A DNA stretch of 64,000 nt from Pseudomonas sp. PDM14. GTDB lineage: Bacteria > Pseudomonadota > Gammaproteobacteria > Pseudomonadales > Pseudomonadaceae. A model generated the notes under the pieces. The model saw only the letters and a list, made by a program, of their open reading frames with translations. It was not told the DNA's origin and made no database searches. Both the position numbers and the translations under genes were made by a program. Positions 1-8,171 of this stretch are shown here, piece by piece. The stretch lies in assembly GCF_014851905.1 (NCBI RefSeq), contig NZ_JACVAQ010000001.1, positions 620,001 through 684,000 on the forward strand, in the 5' to 3' direction. How positions within the stretch are numbered: position 1 is the first letter of the stretch; every line of letters starts with the position of its first letter.

Positions 1-2
1 TC

Positions 3-749
3 ATCGCCGTGCTGCGCGGTGGCTGGAATTTCCGCGGCAAGCTGGGCAAGGCCCTGCTGCTCGGCGTATTCAGCTCGGGCATTCCGTTCGCCATGTACTC
101 GCTGGCCGCGCAACACCTGCCGGCCGGCTACTCGGCGGTGTTCAACGCCACCACGCCGCTGATGGGCGTGCTGATCGGCACACTGTTCTTCCATGAGCCG
201 ATCACCCCCGCCAAGGCTGGCGGCGTGCTGATCGGCCTGGCCGGAGTCGGCGTGCTGACGCGCACCGGGCCGATGGCCTTCGATGCCGAACTGCTCTGGG
301 GCGCCGCGGCGTGCCTGGTCGCCACCAGCTGCTATGGCCTGGCCGGTTTCCTTACCCGGCGCTGGATTACCCAGCAAGGTGGCCTGGACAGCCGCCTGCT
401 GGCTTTCGCCAGCCAGCTCGGCGCCACCTTGTGCCTGTTGCCATTTCTGCTCTGGAACCTGCCCCAGCAGTCGCTGGCCCCCTGGGGCGAGCCGAGTGTC
501 TGGCTGGCGCTGGCCGGCCTGGGCCTGCTCTGCACCGCCTTTGCCTACATCCTGTATTTCCGCCTGATCGCCGACATCGGCCCGGTCAAGTCGATGACCG
601 TGACCTTCCTCATCCCGCCGTTCGGCGTGCTCTGGGGCGTGTTGCTGCTCGACGAGCCGCTGTCCTGGGCCTACCTCTACGGCGGCGTGCTGATTGCAGT
701 GGCGCTGTGGCTGGTGTTGCAGCCGAGTGCGGCGCAGGCCAAGACCTAG
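3..749 (+). CDS. EamA/DMT family permease, 5'-truncated by window edge
   Basis: Inner-membrane transporter of the drug/metabolite superfamily (EamA repeats); the substrate cannot be told. The frame is open to the left edge, so the first about 50 residues lie outside; a GTG at 9 is probably internal. The visible 248 residues hold about eight hydrophobic segments, and the second EamA repeat begins near residue 95. The first repeat ends with FFHEPITPAKAGG and the second with LLLDEPLSWAYLYGG, the E-P-(X)n-GG signature near the end of each EamA half. It is followed by a strong hairpin shared with convergent cysK. Family assignment is firm, function is unknown. Confidence 0.85.
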   Translation: MAVLRGGWNFRGKLGKALLLGVFSSGIPFAMYSLAAQHLPAGYSAVFNATTPLMGVLIGTLFFHEPITPAKAGGVLIGLAGVGVLTRTGPMAFDAELLWGAAACLVATSCYGLAGFLTRRWITQQGGLDSRLLAFASQLGATLCLLPFLLWNLPQQSLAPWGEPSVWLALAGLGLLCTAFAYILYFRLIADIGPVKSMTVTFLIPPFGVLWGVLLLDEPLSWAYLYGGVLIAVALWLVLQPSAAQAKT

Positions 750-797
750 GCTGAGCGCGCCTCCCAGAGGGAGCTGAAACCTGGCTGAACGCCCATG

Positions 798-823
798 AAA
801 AAGCCGCCCGAGGGCGGCTTTTT
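798..823. terminator. Bidirectional Rho-independent terminator
   Basis: AAAAAGCCGCCC-GA-GGGCGGCTTTTT is a near-perfect hairpin flanked by an A-run and a T-run. It lies between the convergent EamA permease and cysK genes and can serve both. Confidence 0.92.
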
Positions 824-840
824 CGTTGAGCTGGAAACCC

Positions 841-1815
841 TTACGGCTGCAGTTCCTGCTCGGTAAACAGGTCGCTGAACAGCATGCTCGACAGGTAGCG
901 CTCGCCCGAATCCGGCAGGATCACCACGATGGTCTTGCCCTGCATCTCCGGCTGCTCGGCCAGGCGCACGGCGGCCGCCATCGCGGCGCCACAGGAAATC
1001 CCGCAGAGAATCCCCTCCTCCTGCATCAGGCGCAGGGCCATGGCCTTGGCTTCGTCGTCACTGACCAGTTCGACGCGGTCGACGATGGACAGGTCGAGGT
1101 TCTTCGGCACGAAGCCCGCGCCAATGCCCTGGATCTTGTGCGGGCTCGGCTTGACCTCATCGCCGGCCAGGGTCTGGCTGATTACCGGCGAGCCAATCGG
1201 CTCCACCGCCACCGAGAGAATCGGCTTGTGCCGGGTATGCTTGATGTAGCGCGACACCCCGGTGATGGTGCCGCCGGTGCCGACACCGGCAACCAGCACA
1301 TCGACCGCGCCATCGGTGTCGTTCCAGATTTCCGGGCCGGTGGTCTTCTCGTGGATCGCCGGGTTGGCCGGGTTGTCGAACTGCTGCGGCTGGAAGTACT
1401 TGGCCGGGTCGGAGCTGGCGATCTCGGCGGCCTTCTCGATGGCGCCCTTCATGCCCTTGGCCGGCTCAGTCAGCACCAGTTCGGCGCCCAGGGCCTTGAG
1501 CACCTTGCGCCGCTCCAGGCTCATCGAGGCCGGCATGGTCAGCAGCAGCTTGTAGCCGCGCGCCGCGGCGACAAAGGCCAGACCGATGCCGGTGTTGCCG
1601 GAGGTCGGCTCGACCAGGGTCATGCCCGGTTTGAGCACACCACGCGCCTCTGCATCCCAGATCATGTTGGCGCCGATCCGGCACTTCACCGAATAGCCCG
1701 GGTTGCGCCCTTCGGTCTTGGCCAGGATTGTCACACCCTTGGGGCCCAGGCGATTGATCTGCACCAGCGGCGTGTTGCCGATGGATTGCGCATTGTCTGC
1801 AAAGATGCGGCTCAT
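841..1815 (-). CDS. cysK: Cysteine synthase A (O-acetylserine sulfhydrylase)
   Basis: PLP enzyme that makes L-cysteine from O-acetyl-L-serine and sulfide in the cytoplasm. The 324 residues match the family length. The PLP lysine is K44 in [10 protein letters not shown], the substrate loop TSGNTG is at 71-76, the phosphate-binding loop is GTGGTITG, and the C-terminal SCGAA and PDSGERYLS motifs are present. The start has AAGGA about 10 bases upstream. It stands alone, convergent with the EamA permease and divergent from the AsmA-like gene. CysM is the alternative, but the CysK-type PLP motif and length favour CysK. Confidence 0.95.
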   Translation of the reverse strand: MSRIFADNAQSIGNTPLVQINRLGPKGVTILAKTEGRNPGYSVKCRIGANMIWDAEARGVLKPGMTLVEPTSGNTGIGLAFVAAARGYKLLLTMPASMSLERRKVLKALGAELVLTEPAKGMKGAIEKAAEIASSDPAKYFQPQQFDNPANPAIHEKTTGPEIWNDTDGAVDVLVAGVGTGGTITGVSRYIKHTRHKPILSVAVEPIGSPVISQTLAGDEVKPSPHKIQGIGAGFVPKNLDLSIVDRVELVSDDEAKAMALRLMQEEGILCGISCGAAMAAAVRLAEQPEMQGKTIVVILPDSGERYLSSMLFSDLFTEQELQP

Positions 1816-1950
1816 GATGCGGTGTCCTTGTCGATTCGCGAGGCCGTCAGCCTATGCCGCACGGCCGGGCTCGTCCAGCCACACGCGGGTCGAACTCTGC
1901 GCAGCGCTTGGCAGTCCATCAACAAGACGCGCAGATAAACGGACGCCCTG

Positions 1951-3024
1951 ATGAAACGTCGATACAGCCTGCCCCTGTGGATCGTGCTCGGTCTGCTCGC
2001 CCTCGTGCTGGTGCTGCACCTGGCCCTGCCCTACGTGATTCGCGACTACCTCAACACCAAGCTGGCGGACATGGGCGACTACCGCGGCCATGTGGTGGAT
2101 GTCGACCTGGCCTGGTGGCGCGGCGCCTACCGGATCAACGGCCTGGAGATCGTCAAGACCGACGGTGACGTGCCCGTGCCGCTGCTGCTGGCACCGAGCA
2201 TCGACCTGGCGGTGAGCTGGCACTCGCTGTGGTACGACCACGGCGTGGTCGCGCGCGTGCTGTTCGAACGCCCCGAACTGAACTTCGTCGACGGCGGCAC
2301 CGACGAGGAAAGCACCCAGACCGGTGCCGGCGTGGACTGGCGCGAGCAGCTCGAGAAGCTGTTGCCGATCACCCTCGATGAAGTGCGCGTGGTCGACGGC
2401 AAGGTGGCCTTCCACAACTACACCTCGCAGCCGCCGGTGGACATCCAGGCCACGCAGGTCAACGCCAGCCTCTACAACCTGACCAACGTCGCCGATGTCA
2501 GCGGCGAGCGCGTGGCCAACTTCGAAGGCAAGGCCCTGTTGCTCGACCATGCGCCACTGGAGGCCACGGCCGTGTTCGACCCGTTCGAGAATTTCGAGAG
2601 CTTCGAGTTCCGCGTACGTGCCACCGACATCGAGCTACGCCGACTCAATGACTTCTCCGCCGCTTACGGCAAGTTCGACTTCAATGCCGGCAATGGCGAT
2701 CTGGTGGTCGAGGTCAACGCCGAGGATGGTCAGCTCGATGGCTACATCAAGCCGCTGTTGCGCGACGTCGACGTATTCAACTGGCAACAGGACGTGCAGG
2801 CCGAGGACAAGAGCCTGTTCCGCTCGATCTGGGAGGCGCTGGTCGGCGGCAGCGAAACGGTGCTGAAGAACCAGCAGAAGAACCAGTTCGCCACCCGCGT
2901 GGAGCTATCGGGTAGCGTCAGGGATCAGGATGTCAGCCCGTTCCAGGCGTTTATCGCCATTCTGCGCAACGGCTTCGTCCAGGCGTTCAATGCGCGCTAT
3001 GAGAACGCCCCGCCAGAACATTGA
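1951..3024 (+). CDS. AsmA/DUF748-like membrane-anchored protein
   Basis: A 357-residue protein with one N-terminal membrane anchor (about residues 7-29) and a long periplasmic part. The pattern of alternating beta strands (LEIVKTDGDVPVPLL, VARVLFERPELNFVDGG, DEVRVVDGKVAFHNY) is typical of the AsmA/DUF748 superfamily, whose members resemble TamB and bridge-like lipid-transfer proteins. It is shorter than the usual DUF748 proteins (about 1000 residues), so it resembles a single-repeat version. No operon partner is visible. A role in envelope lipid handling is inferred from family membership only. Confidence 0.7.
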   Translation: MKRRYSLPLWIVLGLLALVLVLHLALPYVIRDYLNTKLADMGDYRGHVVDVDLAWWRGAYRINGLEIVKTDGDVPVPLLLAPSIDLAVSWHSLWYDHGVVARVLFERPELNFVDGGTDEESTQTGAGVDWREQLEKLLPITLDEVRVVDGKVAFHNYTSQPPVDIQATQVNASLYNLTNVADVSGERVANFEGKALLLDHAPLEATAVFDPFENFESFEFRVRATDIELRRLNDFSAAYGKFDFNAGNGDLVVEVNAEDGQLDGYIKPLLRDVDVFNWQQDVQAEDKSLFRSIWEALVGGSETVLKNQQKNQFATRVELSGSVRDQDVSPFQAFIAILRNGFVQAFNARYENAPPEH

Positions 3025-3121
3025 TGCCCGGTCATTCAGTGCATGGCATCGCGCGAGGAGAGTGGTCACGAGCCAGTGGCCGTGATCTACGCCGTGAAGC
3101 AGACAGGTGGCGGCGTGGGCT

Positions 3122-3158
3122 CGCTCAACAGCCCGGTACGACCCCGGGCTGTTGAGCG
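3122..3158. terminator. Perfect 15-bp hairpin, terminator-like but without a T-run
   Basis: Arms 3122-3136 and 3144-3158 are perfect inverted complements (CGCTCAACAGCCCGG and its complement) around a 7-base loop. It lies between the convergent AsmA-like gene and the lipoprotein gene. No U-tract follows on either strand, so it could be a 3'-end stabilising stem rather than an intrinsic terminator. Confidence 0.6.
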
Positions 3159-3166
3159 GCGCGGTC

Positions 3167-3628
3167 TTACTGACCCGCTACAGCGCCGATGACGTTGCAG
3201 AACTCGTCACGCACGGCCTCTGCCGGGGAGGTGACACCACCGGACAGGACGTAGGTGGTGGTCACACGCAGCGCGTTGCCCTGCGGCTCCATCGTCACGT
3301 TGAACGGCACGGTCTTGCCCTGGCCGTAACTGACGGTCTGCGAGGCACTGATGATGCCAAGGTCCTTGTCGGTGCTGGTGATGGTCCAGCCGTTGCTGGT
3401 CAGGTAGCGCGCGGCACGCTGTATACCCGTGGCCTGCGAGACACCCTGAGCCGTTGCGTGGCTCTTGAATGTACGGCCCGCCCAGAAGCTGCCATCAAAG
3501 GTGAAGTTCTGCGCACACTCGCGAGTGTCCGTGGGCAATGCGGCCTTGGCCTGTTCATTTTTCACGCCAGGTGTAACGCAACCGCTGAGTACGATGCCGC
3601 TCAGGGCAATCAGAATGATCTTTTTCAT
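3167..3628 (-). CDS. Small lipoprotein of unknown function
   Basis: A 153-residue predicted lipoprotein: MKKIILIALSGIVLSGC gives a lipobox with acylated Cys17, followed by VTPGVK, so outer-membrane sorting is likely (no Asp at +2). The mature part is Thr/Ser-rich with two further Cys residues (C38 and one near the C-terminus, in DEFCNVIG) that could form a disulfide. I do not recognise a named domain. The region from the ATG upstream (3629-3860) shows no gene. Confidence 0.7.
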   Translation of the reverse strand: MKKIILIALSGIVLSGCVTPGVKNEQAKAALPTDTRECAQNFTFDGSFWAGRTFKSHATAQGVSQATGIQRAARYLTSNGWTITSTDKDLGIISASQTVSYGQGKTVPFNVTMEPQGNALRVTTTYVLSGGVTSPAEAVRDEFCNVIGAVAGQ

Positions 3629-3860
3629 TTTCTACTATCCAAAGGGTAGAGATACGCAGCTAGGTGGACATTTCAGTCCATGGGCCACCGTTATCAGGTC
3701 GTTGGGTAGGAGCAGTGCCAGCAGCGCCAAGACGGCGCACTTCTGCCGCAGACCAGCCCGTAGTCTACAAGGCGGGAAGCCGTAATTAGCTGACCGCTGT
3801 CTCAGCTTCGGCATAGGCGCGGGCTCTGCCTCGCTGCATTCGCTCAGAGCGGCGCGCCGC

Positions 3861-4061
3861 TCAGCTCTGCGGCTCCTCGCTGAAGATTGCCTCGATGGGC
3901 AGGTCGAACAGCCGGGCGATGCGAAAGGCCAGCGGCAGGCTGGGGTCGAATTTCCCCGTCTCGATGGCGTTGACGCTCTGTCGCGACACTTCCAAATGGT
4001 GCGCCAGATCGGCCTGGCTCCAGCCACGCTCGGCACGCAGTTCACGCAAGCGGTTGTTCAT
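3861..4061 (-). CDS. Small Cro/CI (XRE) family regulator, YozG-like
   Basis: A 66-residue protein that is almost entirely a helix-turn-helix: GWSQADLAHHLEVSRQSV (residues 14-31) followed by NAIETGKFDPSLPLAFRIA. This matches the short, stand-alone XRE regulators usually paired with a membrane protein. Its ATG overlaps the stop of the upstream membrane-protein gene as TGATG, so the two are translationally coupled. DNA binding is firm from the motif; the target is unknown, but the palindrome at 4564-4586 upstream of the pair is a candidate operator. Confidence 0.88.
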   Translation of the reverse strand: MNNRLRELRAERGWSQADLAHHLEVSRQSVNAIETGKFDPSLPLAFRIARLFDLPIEAIFSEEPQS

Positions 4062-4459
4062 CAGGCGTAACTGCGCAGGGTGTACATCGAGGTCAGGGCG
4101 AACGCCGCCCAGAATGCCGGGAAGACCATCAGCAGCGGGAAGCGCGGCACACCGGCGTAGTACTCGAGAAAGCCCCAGGTGCTGAGCAGGCAGATCACCA
4201 GGCCGCCAGCCAGGGTGGCGGCCCGCGAGAGCACGAAGCGGGCGAATTCGTCGGGCTCGCGGCGCAGGTAGCGGTCGAAGGCATAGATCACCCCGGCCAG
4301 CGGAATCGCCGGCGACAACGCCGCCAGCACACGCAGTGCGTAAGGCATCTGCTGCAGGTCGAGCACCCAGCTGATCAGCACCACGAGCAAGGCATAGGCC
4401 GCGTTCAGTGCGGTGCAGGTGATGACGTAATGGCGACGGATATCCTTGGCGCTGGTCAT
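4061..4459 (-). CDS. Four-helix membrane protein partnered with XRE regulator
   Basis: A 132-residue protein with four predicted transmembrane helices (about residues 10-32, 44-62, 78-97 and 105-126) and a charged cytoplasmic loop FDRYLRREPDEFARF. The start has GGAG nine bases upstream. It is the first gene of a two-gene unit; its stop overlaps the regulator's ATG by one base. Membrane proteins of this arrangement may sense a signal or be controlled by their partner regulator; that is inference. I do not recognise the family beyond this. Confidence 0.75.
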   Translation of the reverse strand: MTSAKDIRRHYVITCTALNAAYALLVVLISWVLDLQQMPYALRVLAALSPAIPLAGVIYAFDRYLRREPDEFARFVLSRAATLAGGLVICLLSTWGFLEYYAGVPRFPLLMVFPAFWAAFALTSMYTLRSYA

Positions 4460-4563
4460 GGAAAGGCTCCAGATGTGATGTCAAGCAAACTTAACACCGC
4501 CTCGACAACCATGTAAAGCACGCTTGTCATTCGAACAGGTTTGCAACCGTTTACCGCGTGACC

Positions 4564-4586
4564 CGCCATTCAGTGACTGAATGGCG
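4564..4586. promoter_or_regulatory. Perfect palindrome in divergent intergenic region
   Basis: CGCCATTCAG-TGA-CTGAATGGCG has perfect 10-base arms. It lies between the divergent membrane protein/XRE pair and the moxR-type gene, just upstream of a likely promoter for the latter. No T-run follows, so an operator is more plausible than a terminator. Confidence 0.55.
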
Positions 4587-4594
4587 CGTCTGCG

Positions 4595-4624
4595 TTCACA
4601 GTCCACCGCCGTGCGCGTTATAGT
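4595..4624 (+). promoter_or_regulatory. Predicted sigma-70 promoter of the MoxR-VWA pair
   Basis: TTCACA at 4595-4600 and TATAGT at 4619-4624, 18 bases apart, about 67 bases before the moxR-type start codon. The match to the -35 and -10 consensus is good for a GC-rich genome. Confidence 0.5.
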
Positions 4625-4690
4625 CGCGGCTTCCGTCATTACCCGAACCACCCGGTTTCGCTGCGAGCGTTACCGTTCGAGGATTACCAG

Positions 4691-5536
4691 ATGAAGTTCG
4701 AAGGCACCCAGTCCTACGTCGCCACCGACGACCTCAAGCTCGCCGTGAATGCCTCCATCACCCTGCAGCGTCCGCTGCTGGTCAAGGGCGAACCGGGCAC
4801 CGGCAAGACCATGCTCGCCGAGCAACTGTCCGCGGCCTTCGGCGCCCGGCTGATCACCTGGCACATCAAGTCCACCACCAAGGCTCACCAGGGCCTGTAC
4901 GAGTACGATGCGGTCAGCCGCCTGCGCGACTCGCAGCTGGACTCGGACAAGGTCCACGACGTGCGCAACTACATCAAGAAAGGCAAGCTGTGGGAGGCCT
5001 TCGAGTCCGAGGAGCGGGTGATCCTGCTGATCGACGAGATCGACAAGGCCGACATCGAGTTCCCCAACGACCTGCTGCAAGAACTCGACAAGATGGAGTT
5101 CTACGTTTACGAGACCGACGAGACCATCAAGGCCAAGCAGCGCCCGATCATCATCATCACCTCGAACAACGAGAAGGAACTGCCGGACGCCTTCCTGCGC
5201 CGCTGCTTCTTCCACTACATCGCCTTCCCCGATCGCGAGACGCTGAAGAAGATCGTCGACGTGCACTACCCGAACATCAGCAACGAGCTGGTGGCCGAGG
5301 CGCTGGACGTGTTCTTCGATGTGCGCAAGGTGCCGGGCCTGAAGAAGAAGCCGTCCACCAGCGAACTGGTCGACTGGCTCAAGCTGCTGATGGCCGACAA
5401 CATCGGCGAAGCCGTGCTGCGTGAGCGCGATCCGACCAAGGCCATCCCACCGCTGGCGGGCGCTCTGGTGAAGAACGAGCAGGACGTGCAGCTGCTCGAG
5501 CGCCTGGCCTTCATGAGCCGCCGCGCGTCGCGATAA
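4691..5536 (+). CDS. MoxR-family AAA+ ATPase
   Basis: A 281-residue AAA+ ATPase of the MoxR group, which act as chaperone-like ATPases that work with von Willebrand A partners. Walker A is GEPGTGKT (33-40), Walker B is LLIDEID (112-118), and the sensor-1/arginine-finger stretch ITSNNEKELPDAFLRR is intact. The ATG follows GAGGA. The next gene, 161 bases downstream, is a CoxE-like VWA protein, the usual MoxR partner. The substrate complex that the pair matures is not shown by the sequence. Confidence 0.93.
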   Translation: MKFEGTQSYVATDDLKLAVNASITLQRPLLVKGEPGTGKTMLAEQLSAAFGARLITWHIKSTTKAHQGLYEYDAVSRLRDSQLDSDKVHDVRNYIKKGKLWEAFESEERVILLIDEIDKADIEFPNDLLQELDKMEFYVYETDETIKAKQRPIIIITSNNEKELPDAFLRRCFFHYIAFPDRETLKKIVDVHYPNISNELVAEALDVFFDVRKVPGLKKKPSTSELVDWLKLLMADNIGEAVLRERDPTKAIPPLAGALVKNEQDVQLLERLAFMSRRASR

Positions 5537-5568
5537 ACGGGCCGGCTGCGCGTCGGCCAGACCGCGTT

Positions 5569-5626
5569 GAGAGCGGGCTCGGAATGCTCATTTACACGAG
5601 TAAACTCCGCTTCCTCGCCCGCTCTC
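5569..5626. repeat. Imperfect inverted repeat between moxR and VWA genes
   Basis: Outer arms GAGAGCGGGC (5569-5578) and GCCCGCTCTC (5617-5626) are perfect complements; inside lie GGAA/TTCC and a small TTTAC-ACGA-GTAAA hairpin. It sits in the 161-base gap of an apparent operon. It could be a REP-like element, an mRNA processing site or a partial attenuator. Confidence 0.6.
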
Positions 5627-5697
5627 GCCTTGCCTGGCTCTAGCTCGCTCGCCCCTCGCACCGCGCGGGGCAAGCGAGCCACAAATGAGGGCACACC

Positions 5698-6876
5698 ATG
5701 CTGCTCAACCTGTTCAATGAAATGCGCGCCGCCAAGGTGCCGGTCTCGGTCCGCGAGCTGCTCGACCTGATCAACGCGCTCAAGCAGCACGTGATCTTCG
5801 CCGACATGGACGAGTTCTACTTCCTCGCCCGCACGGTGATGGTCAAGGACGAGCGCCACTTCGACAAGTTCGACCGCGCCTTCGCCGCCTACTTCAAGGG
5901 CCTGGAGCGTCTCGACGATTTTCTCGAGGCGATGATTCCCGAAGACTGGCTGCGCAAGGAATTCGAGAAGCACCTGACCGACGAAGAGCGCGCGCAGATC
6001 CAGTCGCTCGGCGGCCTGGAGAAACTCATCGAGGAGTTCAAGAAACGCCTCGAAGAGCAGAAGGAACGCCACGCCGGCGGCAACAAGTGGATCGGCACCG
6101 GCGGCACCAGCCCGTTCGGCTCCGGCGGCTACAACCCGGAAGGCGTGCGCGTCGGCGATGCCGGCAAGCGCCAGGGCAAGGCGGTCAAGGTGTGGGACCA
6201 GCGCGAGTACAAGAACCTCGATGACCAGGTCGAACTGGGCACGCGCAATATCAAGGTGGCCCTGCGCCGCCTGCGCAAGTTCGCCCGTGAAGGCGCGGCG
6301 GAAGAGTTCGACCTCGGCGGCACCATCGACCACACCGCGAAAGACGGCGGCCTGCTCAACATCCAGATGCGCCCGGAACGGCGCAACACGGTGAAGCTGC
6401 TGTTGCTGTTCGACATCGGCGGTTCGATGGACGCGCACATCAAGGTCTGCGAGGAACTGTTCTCGGCATGCAAGACCGAGTTCAAGCACCTGGAATATTT
6501 CTACTTCCACAACTGCGTCTACGAGAGCGTGTGGAAGAACAACCTGCGCCGCACCAGCGAACGCTTCTCCACCCTCGACCTGCTGCACAAGTACGGCCCG
6601 GACTGGAAGATCATCTTCGTCGGCGACGCCGCCATGGCGCCCTACGAAATCACCCAGGCCGGCGGCAGCGTCGAGCACTGGAACGAGGAAGCCGGTTACG
6701 TGTGGATCAAGCGCTTCATGGAGAAGTACAAGAAGCTCATCTGGATCAACCCCTACCCCAAGGATGCCTGGGGCTACACCGCCTCGACCAACATCATGCG
6801 CGAGCTGATCAACGACCAGATGCACCCGCTGACCCTGCGCGGCCTGGAAGAAGGCATGCGCTTTCTCTCGAAGTAG
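5698..6876 (+). CDS. CoxE-like von Willebrand A domain protein
   Basis: A 392-residue cytoplasmic protein (no signal peptide) with a C-terminal VWA domain of the CoxE/YehP type. The metal-ion-dependent adhesion site appears as D239-I-G-G-S243 in place of the usual DxSxS, so the second Ser is retained and the first is Gly. The N-terminal 200 residues are charged and helical, with a Gly-rich linker (GTGGTSPFGSGGYNPEG). GAGGG precedes the ATG. It forms a pair with the MoxR ATPase upstream. In known pairs the VWA protein is an adaptor that brings the ATPase to a target; the target here is unknown. Confidence 0.9.
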   Translation: MLLNLFNEMRAAKVPVSVRELLDLINALKQHVIFADMDEFYFLARTVMVKDERHFDKFDRAFAAYFKGLERLDDFLEAMIPEDWLRKEFEKHLTDEERAQIQSLGGLEKLIEEFKKRLEEQKERHAGGNKWIGTGGTSPFGSGGYNPEGVRVGDAGKRQGKAVKVWDQREYKNLDDQVELGTRNIKVALRRLRKFAREGAAEEFDLGGTIDHTAKDGGLLNIQMRPERRNTVKLLLLFDIGGSMDAHIKVCEELFSACKTEFKHLEYFYFHNCVYESVWKNNLRRTSERFSTLDLLHKYGPDWKIIFVGDAAMAPYEITQAGGSVEHWNEEAGYVWIKRFMEKYKKLIWINPYPKDAWGYTASTNIMRELINDQMHPLTLRGLEEGMRFLSK

Positions 6877-6895
6877 CGGCCACTCCGGCGCAAAC

Positions 6896-6922
6896 AAAAA
6901 AGGCCCCGATCGGGGCCTTTTT
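6896..6922 (+). terminator. Rho-independent terminator
   Basis: AAAAAAGGCCCCGATCGGGGCCTTTTT is a hairpin with a T-run, 20 bases after the VWA stop codon. Confidence 0.92.
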
Positions 6923-6931
6923 CTTTACGAC

Positions 6932-7002
6932 TGCGGGGTGCGCCATGCGCATCGCCGGGCCATACCGCGCATTGGCAATCGGTGCGCGCGGCGCATCCTA
7001 CA
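6932..7002. repeat. Degenerate copy of GTAGGGTGCGC inverted repeat
   Basis: Arms 6932-6952 (GCGGGGTGCGCCATGCGCAT core) and 6981-7002 (GGTGCGCGCGGCGCATCCTA core) resemble the arms of the better copy at 28261-28324. It lies directly after the VWA operon terminator. Confidence 0.5.
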
Positions 7003-7010
7003 GATTCGGA

Positions 7011-8072
7011 TCAGGGCCTCTCGGTGTCCGGCTTGTTCAGGTCCAGCACTGTGCTGGCAGGAGGCGTGACCGGGGTAACGCTCGCCTCGGGCTCGACCAC
7101 AACCGGAGCCGGCGTAGCGGAAGGCACGTCCTTCTTGCCGAACAGGCGCTTGCCCAGCCAGCCGAACAGCAGCACCGGCAAAATCCAGAACTTCTTCAGC
7201 AGGATCAGCAGGGTGGCGAACAGGCCTGCCTTGGCTGCCAGCTTGCCGGCGATCAGCGCGCCGATACCGTAGGCAGCAACCTCGTCGATGTCCGGATCGA
7301 ATTCGGCGTAGCGGTTGCCCTGGTTGAATTCGGTCATCGCCAGCACGGTCGGCACGGCTTGCTTGATCTCTTCCAGCTGGCCCATGTTGGCGATGAAGTT
7401 CAGCACCAGCACGCCTTTGCGACCCAGCACACGGATGTTGTAGTTGAGCGTGTTCTCGTCGCTCTCGCCGAAGGTCAGCTCCTTGGCCCAGTGCAGCTTC
7501 TTGCCGTTGGCGTCGTAGTGCGGCTGATCGGCCCAGCCCACCAGCTGCACGGTCTCGTAACCATTCTCGGCGCGCCACTTGTTGTCGGCGGCGGCTTCTT
7601 CCTGCAGGTCCTTGAGCATGTCGCCATAGTCGATGTCGGCGGCGTCCTCGTCGGACACGTAGCCGCTGCCCTCGTACTCGACGGTGACGGCCCAGGACTC
7701 GGCGGCCAGCGGCGAGATGCCGGCCGGCAGCACCATGCCCAGCGGCAGCTCGGCATCTGGCGGGTTGCCCCAGGCTTCGACCAGCAGGCGCTCGGCGTCT
7801 TCGCCATTGAGGAAAACGAACTGCGGCGGCAGGTTCAGCGTGGCGAGGTTGTCACCGAGCACCACCTTGCCTTTCTCGAAGGTCAGGCTGGCGAGGAAGG
7901 CTTCCTCGTCGAAGGGCTCGCCCTCTTCGCCTTCGGCCGCATCGGCTTCATCGAATACGGCAGCCTCGGCGGTTTCGCCAGCGGCTTCGGTTTCGACAGC
8001 GGGCGTGGTGGCGTGGGCGAGCGGGATGCTGGCGGCCAGCAGGGTGGCCAGGATCAATTCCTTGATCGACAT
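7011..8072 (-). CDS. DUF2167 membrane-anchored protein
   Basis: A 353-residue protein. An N-terminal signal peptide (ILATLLAASIPLAHA) leads into an acidic stretch and then a DUF2167-type domain (LPLGMVLPAG, GSGYVSDEDAADIDYGDMLKD, WADQPHYD, LTFGESDENTLNYNIRVLGRKG). Near the C-terminus there are one or two membrane segments (about residues 262-305) and a Pro/Val-rich tail. The start at 8072 is chosen because GGAG precedes it and the signal peptide begins there; the frame stays open 33 codons further. Members are found as conserved Proteobacterial envelope proteins of unknown role. Confidence 0.85.
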   Translation of the reverse strand: MSIKELILATLLAASIPLAHATTPAVETEAAGETAEAAVFDEADAAEGEEGEPFDEEAFLASLTFEKGKVVLGDNLATLNLPPQFVFLNGEDAERLLVEAWGNPPDAELPLGMVLPAGISPLAAESWAVTVEYEGSGYVSDEDAADIDYGDMLKDLQEEAAADNKWRAENGYETVQLVGWADQPHYDANGKKLHWAKELTFGESDENTLNYNIRVLGRKGVLVLNFIANMGQLEEIKQAVPTVLAMTEFNQGNRYAEFDPDIDEVAAYGIGALIAGKLAAKAGLFATLLILLKKFWILPVLLFGWLGKRLFGKKDVPSATPAPVVVEPEASVTPVTPPASTVLDLNKPDTERP

Positions 8073-8171
8073 AAGAACTCCATGACGACGGGTGTGGGGA
8101 GGAGTCGTCACCCTAGCATGCAGCGCTCGCCGGCTTGGCGAGCTATCGCAACTTTTTGATACACATCCCAC

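Noticed and set aside
3629..3860. Possible short gene between lipoprotein and XRE regulator
   Set aside because: Open frames here lack start context and family similarity; I treat the gap as promoter and spacer.
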